A stretch of 64,000 bases of DNA from Streptomyces sp. NBC_01689 (GTDB lineage Bacteria; Actinomycetota; Actinomycetes; Streptomycetales; Streptomycetaceae): the NCBI RefSeq assembly GCF_036250675.1, contig NZ_CP109592.1, forward strand, positions 8,928,001 through 8,992,000, written 5' to 3'. Both the position numbers and the translations under genes were made by a program. Shown in pieces: positions 57,046 to 64,000 of the stretch. Numbering within the stretch: position 1 is the first letter of the stretch; every line of letters starts with the position of its first letter. A model generated the notes under the pieces. The model was given only the letters and a program-made list of their open reading frames with translations, was not told the origin of the DNA and ran no database searches.

Positions 57046-58413
57046 CTAAGTGGCCCGGCGCGGACGCCGGAGGTCGTGAGCCGGCCGAGGACCGTGACGG
57101 CGGCCGGGGGGCCGACCCGCCTGGGCCTGGTTCGGGCCCTTGGCAGGTCGGCCGATCAGACGGGCGGGCAGGGTGACGAGACGCAGCAGGCGTTCCAGCG
57201 GCCCTCGTCCGAAGGCGCGCGTCCAGACGACGGCCAGCAGCACGGCGGCCGCCGCGAAGGCGACGAGAGCGGGCAGGGCGGCGGAGTCCGGCAGGTCGCC
57301 GACGCCCAGCACCTTGATGGCGACGATATGGCAGACATAGGTGGTCAGGGAGATCGAGCCGACCGCGACGACCGGCGTGGCGAGCCGCCGGAAGCGGGCC
57401 GAGCGCTCCGTCGCGAGCAGGCAGCAGGCGACGATCACGAGGCCGACACCGGTGCTGCCCAGGATCGACCCCGTGGTCTGGCTGTGCGGCGCGGCCACCA
57501 GCAGCCAGTCGGGGGTACGGCTGGTGGGATCGCCCACGGCGTCGGACCACCAGGCGGAGGCGGCCGGACCACCGCCCGTCGCCGCGCTCACGGCGGCCCG
57601 CGCACCCGTGACCAGGCGCAGCGCCAGCCAGGAGCCGCCGTGACCGAGCACGGCCAGCGCGGCGCCCCAGAGGGCGATCCGGGCGCGGACGCCCGGCCGG
57701 GTGAGGTCGAGCCGGGCCAGCGCCATCCCGGCGACGACGAACGGCAGCCAGGTCAGTACCGGGTACGCGCCGGTGACGAGCAGTTCGACGACGCCGCCCG
57801 AACCGGTGACCCTGGCCAGGGGGTCATGGGCGACGACGGTGTCGGCCCAGCCCCCGTCCTGGACGGCGCCCTGCAGCGGATACAGGACCTGGGGCAGGAC
57901 GAGCGCGGTCGCCCCGGCGACGGCGGCCAGGGAGGCGGCCCGCAGTCTGCGCAGAGGCAGGGCGAGGGCGAAGATCACCCCGTAGGCGGGGAGGATGACG
58001 TCGATACCGGTGCCCAGACCGGTCAGGGCGTATCCGAGCGCGATCAGGACGACGGAGCGGATCAGCACCCTGACCACGGCCTCGCGCCCCGCGCGGCCGG
58101 TACGCGGCCGCGGGCGCCCGGTGAGCAGGATCAGGGTGAACCCGGCCAGCAGGGCGAACAGGGCGGAGGAGCGGCCGCGAGCCACCTCCATGAGCCAGCC
58201 GAGCGGGCCGCCCACCGTGGGGTCGGGACCTATGTGGACCGCGAACATGCCGAGGACCGCCAGACCGCGGGCCAGGTCCAGGCCGACCAGCCGTCCGGTC
58301 GACGCGGGGCCGGGGGACGACGTGGCCGGCAGAGGGGCGCGCCCGCGAGAGGCGGAGGCCCGCCCCGCGGGCCCGGCCCCGGGCGGTACGGTCTCCGCCA
58401 CGTCGTGCGTCAT
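57046..58413 (-). CDS. DUF418/HGSNAT-type multi-helix membrane protein
   Basis: The 455-residue protein has about ten transmembrane segments. It begins with GRLVGLDLARGLAVLGMFAVHIGP, the typical first helix of the acyltransferase-like DUF418/HGSNAT families, with GRSSALFALLAGF following; the late segment SISLTTYVCHIVAIKVLG is the family's conserved C-terminal helix. Such proteins are predicted to transfer acyl groups across the membrane. The Arg/Pro-rich C-terminus is not conserved. It is followed 11 nt later by the histidine phosphatase-like gene, so the two are probably one operon. Confidence 0.75.
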   Translation of the reverse strand: MTHDVAETVPPGAGPAGRASASRGRAPLPATSSPGPASTGRLVGLDLARGLAVLGMFAVHIGPDPTVGGPLGWLMEVARGRSSALFALLAGFTLILLTGRPRPRTGRAGREAVVRVLIRSVVLIALGYALTGLGTGIDVILPAYGVIFALALPLRRLRAASLAAVAGATALVLPQVLYPLQGAVQDGGWADTVVAHDPLARVTGSGGVVELLVTGAYPVLTWLPFVVAGMALARLDLTRPGVRARIALWGAALAVLGHGGSWLALRLVTGARAAVSAATGGGPAASAWWSDAVGDPTSRTPDWLLVAAPHSQTTGSILGSTGVGLVIVACCLLATERSARFRRLATPVVAVGSISLTTYVCHIVAIKVLGVGDLPDSAALPALVAFAAAAVLLAVVWTRAFGRGPLERLLRLVTLPARLIGRPAKGPNQAQAGRPPGRRHGPRPAHDLRRPRRAT

Positions 58414-58586
58414 ACGCTCCAGGGTCGGAGACACCCGTCCCGGCGGACATCCGGCAGGTGTCCGGAACCGCCCCGCCGAGTGGCTGGCGCGTCCCCGCCG
58501 CCCGGCCGGACCCGGTGTCGGACAGCCCCGCGCCGTGCTCGACATGGTACGAATCGGGCAGTGGTCCGACGGCGAGTGGAGCACCT

Positions 58587-59252
58587 GTGATCCGGGTATT
58601 GGTGGTCGATGACGAAGCCATGATCCGTACGGGTTTTCAGCACATCCTCGACGCCGCGCACGACATCGAGGTCGCGGCCGCGGTCCCCGGCGGCCAGGCT
58701 CTCCAGACCGCTCAGGACATGCGCCCCGACGTCGTCCTCCTCGACATCCGGATGCCCGACGTCGACGGCCTCACCGTGCTCGCCGGTCTCCGGCGACTGC
58801 CCCACCCCCCAGTGGTGGCCATGCTCACGACATTCGACATGGACGAATACGTGACGACGGCGCTCCGCTCGGGCGCGGCGGGCTTCCTGCTCAAGGACAC
58901 CGACCCCGAGGAGCTGCCGTTCCTGGTGCGGACCCTGGCCGACGGCGGCACCGTCCTGTCGTCCAAGATCACCCGGACGGTCGTGGACGGATTCCTGAAC
59001 ACCGGTCCCCGTGACGCCGCGGCCCACAGCCTCGCCCGGCTGACCGACCGCGAACGGGCCGTCCTCGTCCTCGTCGCCGAGGGGCTGTCCAACGCCGACA
59101 TCGGCACGCGCATGCACCTCAGCACGGGCACGGTCAAGGACCACGTCAGCGCGATCCTCGGCAAGCTCGAGGTGGACGGCCGTGTCCAGGCCGCTCTGCT
59201 CGCCGAACGGGCCGGTCTGCTGAAGGAGCCGCGGGGTGGGGAGGGGGGATGA
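58587..59252 (+). CDS. NarL/LuxR-type response regulator
   Basis: The 221-residue protein has a receiver domain (VVDDEAMIRTG, phospho-acceptor Asp in VVLLDIRMP, LTTFD with Thr, FLLKDT with Lys) and a LuxR helix-turn-helix (LTDRERAVLVLVAEGLSNADIGTRMHLSTGTVKDHVSAILGKL). The GTG at 58587 follows GTGGAG at good spacing and avoids the low-complexity upstream extension. It is translationally coupled (ATGA) to the sensor kinase that follows, which is the standard DesR/DesK-like gene order in streptomycetes. Confidence 0.93.
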   Translation: MIRVLVVDDEAMIRTGFQHILDAAHDIEVAAAVPGGQALQTAQDMRPDVVLLDIRMPDVDGLTVLAGLRRLPHPPVVAMLTTFDMDEYVTTALRSGAAGFLLKDTDPEELPFLVRTLADGGTVLSSKITRTVVDGFLNTGPRDAAAHSLARLTDRERAVLVLVAEGLSNADIGTRMHLSTGTVKDHVSAILGKLEVDGRVQAALLAERAGLLKEPRGGEGG

Positions 59253-60352
59253 ATCTCCGCAGACCGCCCGCACCACTGCTGGACACCGCCCTCGTCGCCG
59301 CGTCGCTCCTCGACGTCTGGGTCAAGGTCCACATCGACGAGCCGCTCCGCCTGTCCTGGGCGCTGGTCGCCGCCTTCGCCCTCTTTCTGAGACGTCGTCG
59401 GCCGCTGCTCACCTTCCTGCTCACGCTGCCCGCGGTCCTGGTGTCGGACGCCGTCTTCGCCGCGCTGGCCGCGCTGTACACCCTCGCCTCCTTCACCCGT
59501 CACCGCACCCTGCTCGCGGTCTGCGTGACGGCCTTCACGATCTGCGACATGACCAGCTGGCCGTCCCTGAGCTACGACTTCACGAACACGGCGACGGTGA
59601 TCACCCTGGGGTACACCGCGGCGACCGCGGCAGCGCCCGTCTTCCTCGGCCAGCTCGTCCAGGCCCGGCGTGATCTGTCACGACAGCTCGCCGAGATCTC
59701 CGAGGCGCGCGACCACAAGCGGCTGCTGACCGCGCAGAGCGTGCTGGCGAAGGAACGCGCCCAGCTCGCCCGGGAGATGCACGACGTGGTCTCCCATCAG
59801 GTCAGTCTGATCGCGGTGCGGGCGGGAGCGCTCCAGGTCGGTACCCGGGACGCCGAGGTCAAGGAGGCGGCCGCCACGATCCGGCGGCTGAGTGTGCAGA
59901 CCCTGGACGAGCTGCGGCACATGGTCAGCGTGCTGCGCGCCTCCGGGGGGCGGCCCACGGAACTGACACCGCAGCCGTCCCTGGCCGACCTCGAACGGCT
60001 GGTGGACAACAGCGGCATCGAGACCGAGCTGCAGACCGACGTGCCCGAGGACCTGCCGCCCACCGTGCAACGCGCCATCTACCGCACCGTCCAGGAAGCG
60101 CTGACCAACGCACGCAAGCACGCCCCCGGAACGAGCGCGACGGTACACATCCGCCACCACGACGGTGCCGTCCGGGCCACGGTCACCAACACGGCGCCGA
60201 CCCGGCCCCCGCTCCCGCTCCCGAGCGCGCACCACGGACTGGTCGGCCTGCGCCAGCGCGCGGCCCTCCTCGGCGGCACCGTCACGGCCGGCCCCACGGC
60301 GGACGGCGGCTACGAACTGCGCCTCGAACTTCCGGCCGAGGAGCGGACGTGA
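59249..60352 (+). CDS. NarL-type sensor histidine kinase
   Basis: The 367-residue kinase has about four or five N-terminal helices (residues 10-125), a coiled segment, the HisKA_3 core with the phospho-accepting His in LAREMHDVVSHQVSLIAV, and a HATPase domain with the N-box (EALTNARKHA) and HHGLVGLRQRAALLGG. The four-helix sensor region without a large loop is typical of streptomycete membrane-stress kinases. It partners the regulator at 58587. Confidence 0.93.
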   Translation: MNLRRPPAPLLDTALVAASLLDVWVKVHIDEPLRLSWALVAAFALFLRRRRPLLTFLLTLPAVLVSDAVFAALAALYTLASFTRHRTLLAVCVTAFTICDMTSWPSLSYDFTNTATVITLGYTAATAAAPVFLGQLVQARRDLSRQLAEISEARDHKRLLTAQSVLAKERAQLAREMHDVVSHQVSLIAVRAGALQVGTRDAEVKEAAATIRRLSVQTLDELRHMVSVLRASGGRPTELTPQPSLADLERLVDNSGIETELQTDVPEDLPPTVQRAIYRTVQEALTNARKHAPGTSATVHIRHHDGAVRATVTNTAPTRPPLPLPSAHHGLVGLRQRAALLGGTVTAGPTADGGYELRLELPAEERT

Positions 60353-60471
60353 CGGTCGCGGAGGTCCGGTACGACGGTGGTCGGAGCCGACCCGTCCCCC
60401 GCGTGTTTGCGGCCGAATATTTGCGGGGACTCGGCGATCAGGGGGTCAGAGTTCCCCGACCGGAGGAAAAG

Positions 60472-60627
60472 ATGATCATCCTCGGAGTAATTCTGCTCGT
60501 CATCGGCCTCGTGACAGGCATCAGCATCCTATGGACCATCGGGGTCATCCTGGTCATCATCGGAGCCGTTCTGTGGATCCTGGGAGGCATCGGACACGCG
60601 GTCGGCGGCCGGCGGCACTACTGGTGA
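60472..60627 (+). CDS. DUF6131 family small membrane protein
   Basis: The 51-residue protein is almost wholly hydrophobic: ILGVILLVIGLVTG, LWTIGVILVIIGAVLWILG, then a short GGRRHYW tail. This pattern is the DUF6131 family of streptomycetes. The ATG at 60472 follows a strong GGAGG; the longer in-frame start at 60349 lies inside the kinase gene and gives an unrelated extension. Confidence 0.85.
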   Translation: MIILGVILLVIGLVTGISILWTIGVILVIIGAVLWILGGIGHAVGGRRHYW

Positions 60628-60672
60628 CGTCGCGCTCCCGCGCGGCACTTCGCCGGAAGGCAAGACTCAGCA

Positions 60673-60702
60673 CCTCGGGTGAGAAACGCCTCGGGTGAGA
60701 AA
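60673..60702. repeat. Short direct repeat (CCTCGGGTGAGAAA x2)
   Basis: Two exact 14-base copies are separated by two bases in the convergent spacer. No function is evident. Confidence 0.6.
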
Positions 60703-60814
60703 AAGGTGAGAACAAGGAGACGACCTGAGGGGTGCCGAGGCACCTCCCAGGTCTTCTCCTGCCTCGTGACCGCCCAGGTCTTTTCCGGCCGGGTGAGATC
60801 TCTCGTCCTCGACA

Positions 60815-61183
60815 TCAGATCTCGTCCTCCAGCCGAATGACCTTCCTGAGGTTCTCGTGCGCCTTTCCCGGGGTGCCATTCTGCGCTTCGAGCAGGGCGG
60901 CGGCGATGGCGTCCAGCTTGCGCTGGATCGCGCGGTCGGCCCGCAGTTCGGAGTTCTTCAGCAGGGCGAGGAGCATGAGGGTCACCGCGGTCATGGATTC
61001 GCCGGCGAAGAGGAGCCACGTCACTTCGACGCCGACGATGTGCAGCGCGACGGTGAGGGAGACCAGCGCGAGGCAGAACACGAAGAAGACCGGTGAGCTG
61101 GTGAATTTCGACGCGGACTCGGCGAACCGTTCGAATCTGCCGCGTTTGTCGCCACCACGGTCGGCGGGGTGCTCGATGGTCAT
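60815..61183 (-). CDS. Low-affinity iron permease-like membrane protein (PF04120)
   Basis: The 122-residue protein has a short N-terminus with ESASKFTSSPVFFVFCLALV, two helices (about 30-50 and 57-77) with VEVTWLLFAGESMTAVTLMLLALLKNSELRADRAIQRKLDAI following. This is the Fet4-like low-affinity iron permease family; the bacterial short members are of uncertain transport activity. The ATG at 61183 was chosen; an upstream in-frame ATG would add seven residues. No iron box was found near it. Confidence 0.82.
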   Translation of the reverse strand: MTIEHPADRGGDKRGRFERFAESASKFTSSPVFFVFCLALVSLTVALHIVGVEVTWLLFAGESMTAVTLMLLALLKNSELRADRAIQRKLDAIAAALLEAQNGTPGKAHENLRKVIRLEDEI

Positions 61184-61400
61184 GATCCTCTGTGCTCTCC
61201 TCATGGCTTGGCGGTCCACCCGGTGCGCCCGTTCCAGTGGCCTGGGGCGACAGGCCCGGGGCGGCGGGCCGGGGCGTCGCGCGCGGGGTGCGGCGCGACG
61301 CCCATGACGCCCATGACGTTCTTGCGTCCGCCGGGGCCGCGGCACCGGCCGCACCCTTTTCGTGCGGCGGCGCGCTCCCGACCGCGGTCCGCGCGCGGCC

Positions 61401-61577
61401 TCAGTGCCTGGTCGCCCTGCGCACGCGGTCCGCGGCCTTCCCGGTCATCTCCTGGGCCTTGCCCCGCAGCTGTTCGCTGCGTCCCTGCCGCTGCATGGAC
61501 TTGTCTCCCAGGGCCTTTCCCAGGGTTTCCCGCAGCCGGCCCGTGATCTGTTTCGTTTTCGCGTTTCCCTTGATCAT
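61401..61577 (-). CDS. CsbD-like small stress protein
   Basis: A 58-residue protein: starts MIKGNAKTKQITGRLRET, followed by GKALGDKSMQRQGRSEQLRGKAQEMTG and a basic C-terminus. The GKALGD and repeated GKAxxxTG helical pattern is that of the CsbD family (PF05532), small helical proteins induced under general stress. It lies 218 nt beyond the low-affinity iron permease-like gene on the same strand. Its ATG has GAAGG upstream. The role in this organism is unknown. Confidence 0.88.
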   Translation of the reverse strand: MIKGNAKTKQITGRLRETLGKALGDKSMQRQGRSEQLRGKAQEMTGKAADRVRRATRH

Positions 61578-61936
61578 CACGATCGCCTTCTCACTCGAGT
61601 CGCCGCGGTGCGTTCCCGCGGAGGCGACGCACCTTTCCTCACCGTGTGGCCGCCGGGCGGGTGACGCAAACCGGCGCCGCGCGAGCGATTCGACGGGCTA
61701 CGGGGTTCGGCTTCGCGGACGCGTACCCCGTTCTCCCCGTTCTCCCCGTTCACCCCGTTCGCCCCGTTCTCCGCGTTCTGTGTGTTCTCCGTGCTCTCCG
61801 CGGCTTCCGTGGTGCCGCGCCCGGCGCGGAGCCTCGCCGCCACGGGGATGGGGGCGACGAGGCTCCCCCTGCCGTGTGCCCCGGCCTGCACGGTCCATTC
61901 CGTGTGCGCCACCCCCGCCGGGCCGGACACGGCGGA
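61578..61936. other. Spacer upstream of the CsbD-like gene with 9-bp repeats
   Basis: This stretch of about 360 bases lies between the CsbD-like gene and the terminator of the ThuA-type gene. It includes the 9-bp repeat described separately and should contain the CsbD promoter; no credible protein frame was found. Confidence 0.5.
61731..61793. repeat. 9-bp tandem repeat x7
   Basis: Seven imperfect copies of TTCTCCCCG (third-position variants such as TTCACCCCG and TTCGCCCCG) run in a row. The minus strand would code for Glu-Asn-Gly repeats, but the frame has no other protein-like features. Probably a slippage-generated repeat. Confidence 0.8.
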
Positions 61937-61974
61937 GCCCCCGTCCCACCGTCGGCGTGCGGTGGGACGGGGGC
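61937..61974 (-). terminator. Hairpin after the ThuA-type gene
   Basis: A perfect 15-bp stem (61937-61951 with 61960-61974) and 8-base loop start 18 nt beyond the stop of the minus-strand ThuA/lectin gene. A strong terminator candidate. Confidence 0.88.
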
Positions 61975-61991
61975 ACCCCCGTGCCGGTCGG

Positions 61992-63284
61992 TCAGGGCTG
62001 TGCGGTGAGCGTGAAGCTCTGCGCGGACGAACCGTCGCAGGCGCGCTGGGTGAGCTGCACGCTGTTGGTGGCGGCGCTCGCCGCCGTCAGGCACTTCCCG
62101 CTGTGCCGGGCGCTGAAGTGGTAGCGCCCGGTGCTCTCCTTGACGGGCAGCCACTGCTGGTTCTGCCCGCCGCTGTAACTCCACAGCTGCAACGGCGCGT
62201 TGTCGGCGGTCGAGACGCCGGTCACGTCGATGACCTGCTGCGGGTTGGCGCGGATGCCCGCCTGCCGGTAGCCGCTGTCGGTCGAGCGGAACTGGAACTG
62301 CTGGGCCTGGGTGCCGTTGCAGGCGTACTGCTGGATCGCGGTCCCGTTCGCCGTGGCCGCCGCGCGCGCGTCCACACACGTGCCGTTCCCGGCGTTGGTC
62401 AGCGAGTACCAGGTGGTCTCGGAGATCGAGTCGGCCGGCGGGGTCGTGCCGCCCGCCCCGCCCAGCCACTTGAGGCCGTCCAGCACGAACCGGTTCTGCG
62501 TCTCACTCGCGAACGTCGACGACAGACGGGTGTTGGTCGAGTAGTCCATCGCGTTGTGACCGAAGTTCGCGTACAGCATCTTGTACTTCGTGTTGGTCCA
62601 CAGGATCGGGTAGTAGCCGCTGTACCAGCTCTGGTTGGGGTCCGTGCCCAGCGGGAAGCTGCTGGGGTCGACGGACGCCAGGATCTTGATGTCCGGGTTC
62701 TGCCGCAGGTCGTTGGACCAGCTGTACCACTCGCTGACCGCCGAGGTGAACGTGGCCGGCAGGTTCTTGGTGGCGGGGTGCGTACGGTCCTCGACCTTCA
62801 GGACCGCCGTGGTCGGACCCCAGGTGTTCGACTGGAAGTTCCCGCTGCCGAGGAACTGGTTGTGGTACCAGGGCCAGTCCGAGGCACTGGTCGTGAAGGC
62901 CGAGACGTGGAAGCCCATCCAGGCGCCCCCGTTCCGCATGTACTGCTCGAAGCCGCTCCGCTGGGCGGACGTCTGCGGCAGGTCGTCCAGGAACAGCACG
63001 ACCTGGTAGGTGTTGACGCCGCCGTTGCTGAGCAGGTCCCAGTTGGTGCTGGCCGTGTAGGTGAAGCCGTTGGCGGCGGCCTGCTTGGGGAACCAGTCGT
63101 TCGCTTCCTTGTCGAAGTCGATGTGCGCCGCGTCCCAGGTGCCGCTGTAGAGCGCGAGCACCTTGAACGGGGCCGCCGTCGTGCTCGCCTGCGCGGCGGG
63201 TGGTGCCGCCACGGCGAGCAGCGTCGCCAGCAGCAGCAGCACCCGCAGGATCGCGCGCTTCGGTCGGAATCCGGTGGTGTGCAT
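61992..63284 (-). CDS. Secreted ThuA-domain protein with ricin-type lectin (CBM13) domain
   Basis: The 430-residue protein has a signal peptide (RVLLLLATLLAVAAPPAAQA, about 12-34), a ThuA-like domain (about 40-270: FKVLALYSGTWDAAHIDF, the WMGFHVSAF region and late NFGHNAMDYSTNTR) and a C-terminal ricin B-type lectin domain (about 300-430) with the QxW-type repeats VDARAAATANGTAIQQYACNGTQAQQF and QLWSYSGGQNQQWLPV. Such proteins are secreted sugar-binding or sugar-processing proteins of soil actinomycetes; ThuA is related to trehalose-utilisation enzymes. Start at ATG 63284 has GAGAGGA upstream. It follows the beta-helix gene on the same strand and may be co-expressed. Confidence 0.85.
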   Translation of the reverse strand: MHTTGFRPKRAILRVLLLLATLLAVAAPPAAQASTTAAPFKVLALYSGTWDAAHIDFDKEANDWFPKQAAANGFTYTASTNWDLLSNGGVNTYQVVLFLDDLPQTSAQRSGFEQYMRNGGAWMGFHVSAFTTSASDWPWYHNQFLGSGNFQSNTWGPTTAVLKVEDRTHPATKNLPATFTSAVSEWYSWSNDLRQNPDIKILASVDPSSFPLGTDPNQSWYSGYYPILWTNTKYKMLYANFGHNAMDYSTNTRLSSTFASETQNRFVLDGLKWLGGAGGTTPPADSISETTWYSLTNAGNGTCVDARAAATANGTAIQQYACNGTQAQQFQFRSTDSGYRQAGIRANPQQVIDVTGVSTADNAPLQLWSYSGGQNQQWLPVKESTGRYHFSARHSGKCLTAASAATNSVQLTQRACDGSSAQSFTLTAQP

Positions 63285-63310
63285 CGGCTGATCGGTCCTC
63301 TCCGGTCGGG

Positions 63311-64000
63311 TCACGGGTAGCTGACGAGGTTGGCGACGTTCGTACCGGAGTCGGACGGGCCGCCCCGGTCGTTGACGACGTGCCGTATGGTTCCCGTGCC
63401 GCCGAGGGAGACCGTCACCATGTCCTTGAACTTCACGTTCGCGGTGTTCGGTGCCTCGATGGCGTGCTCGGCGGCGACCGAGGAGTTGACGTTGAAGAAG
63501 CAGTAACTGCCGAAGCCGTACACCTGGTGGCTCGTCACCGAGTTCGCCACCTTGTAGGCGGCGTATCCCTGCGTGGATCCGTTCATCCAGGCGGCCTGGT
63601 TGGGCGGGTCGTACGGCATCTCGTTCTGGTAGAAGTACGTGCGGCCGCCGTTGCCGTTCCAGACGGTCTGGTACTTCTGGTAGTGCTCGACGAACAGGCC
63701 GTACATCGTCACGTCGTCGCCGTTGACGACGAGGCCGGTGTCGGCGGTGTTACTGGTCCAGCCCACGCCGCTGCCGTGGTCGGCGCGCCACAGCCACAGA
63801 TGGTCGCCGATGACGTCGTCACTGTTGATGGTCAGGCTGGTGGTGGCCTTGCCGACGCCCGCGCCGCCGATGCGGAAGAAGACGTCGTGCAGGGAGCTGG
63901 GGTCGGCGCTGTGGTCGGCGGAGGAGCCGCTCGGTCCCATCTCCATCAGCTGGGCGGAGTTGGTGGTCCCGGCGTCGATCAGCAGACCCGCGAGCTGGAC
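63311..64000 (-). CDS. Secreted beta-helix/GH55-like protein, C-terminal part (5' part beyond window)
   Basis: The 229 visible residues run from the window end to the stop at 63311. They contain LTINSDDVIGDHLWLWRADHG, WTSNTADTGLVVNGDDVTMYGLFVEHYQKYQTVWNG and YKVANSVTSHQVYGFGSYCFFN, which look like coils of a right-handed beta-helix as in the family-55 glycosidase-like proteins of streptomycetes (often misnamed adenylyl cyclase). The N-terminus, with any catalytic residues, is outside the window. The ThuA/lectin gene follows after 26 nt, suggesting an operon for extracellular polysaccharide use. Confidence 0.72.
   Translation of the reverse strand, partial: VQLAGLLIDAGTTNSAQLMEMGPSGSSADHSADPSSLHDVFFRIGGAGVGKATTSLTINSDDVIGDHLWLWRADHGSGVGWTSNTADTGLVVNGDDVTMYGLFVEHYQKYQTVWNGNGGRTYFYQNEMPYDPPNQAAWMNGSTQGYAAYKVANSVTSHQVYGFGSYCFFNVNSSVAAEHAIEAPNTANVKFKDMVTVSLGGTGTIRHVVNDRGGPSDSGTNVANLVSYP

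Noticed and set aside
63311..64000. Adenylyl cyclase annotation often given to such genes
   Set aside because: The visible sequence has beta-helix coils and secretion context and no cyclase motif; the label appears to be a propagated misannotation.

Overview
The window is high-GC actinomycete DNA, most likely from a Streptomyces. The third-codon G/C bias is extreme, GTG starts are common, siderophore genes carry DtxR/IdeR-type iron boxes, and many proteins are streptomycete-type (DUF6131 peptide, CsbD-like peptide, LAxTG surface protein, paired NarL-type two-component systems). All calls come from reading the sequence and from knowledge of the families; no database search was run.

Region 1 (about 970-35190) is an iron-regulated siderophore locus. 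A minus-strand operon (5593-970) encodes a heterodimeric ABC exporter-type pair and a ferric-siderophore-binding lipoprotein. An ornithine N5-monooxygenase (minus) and an N-hydroxyornithine formyltransferase (plus) diverge from a shared iron box. The formyltransferase is followed by an acetylglutamate kinase-like gene, probably for ornithine supply, which is broken by a frameshift here. A second minus-strand operon (12498-9371) encodes two FecCD-type permeases and a FecE-type ATPase for ferric-siderophore import. Divergent from it lies one very large NRPS gene (12666-34910, 7414 aa, six modules), followed by an MbtH-like gene. The adenylation pockets read as: 1 unassigned, 2 Ser, 3 hydroxyornithine, 4 ornithine-like, 5 Ser, 6 ornithine-like. 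Modules 1 and 3 carry N-methyltransferase insertions. The protein ends in an epimerization domain and has no thioesterase. The simplest reading is a linear or terminally cyclised hexapeptide tris-hydroxamate related to scabichelin or albachelin. Four iron boxes (5624, 7210, 12525, 12589) tie these operons together.

Region 2 (35190-36680) is a decayed edge: an amidohydrolase N-terminal fragment, non-coding sequence, and the C-terminal half of a DHA2-type MFS transporter.

Region 3 (36684-47423) holds a BrkB/YihY membrane protein, a SecD-SecF fusion, a small membrane protein, and a NarL-type sensor kinase/regulator pair. Divergent from that pair is a plus-strand group: two DksA/TraR zinc-finger proteins, an MreB-like actin-fold protein, an Rv1733c-like two-helix membrane protein and a CASTOR/POLLUX-like channel. 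This mix resembles actinobacterial stress or dormancy gene sets.

Region 4 (47578-64000) contains ordinary chromosomal genes: a TetR regulator, a LANTG-anchored alpha/beta hydrolase, a repeat-like membrane protein, an ActP-type symporter with its DUF485 partner, a membrane endonuclease-fold protein, a Cys-rich protein, a degenerate histidine phosphatase with a DUF418-type membrane protein, a second NarL-type two-component system, DUF6131 and CsbD peptides, a low-affinity iron permease-like protein, a secreted ThuA/ricin-lectin protein, and a secreted beta-helix protein cut by the window end. No tRNA, rRNA, CRISPR array, insertion sequence or replication origin was seen.
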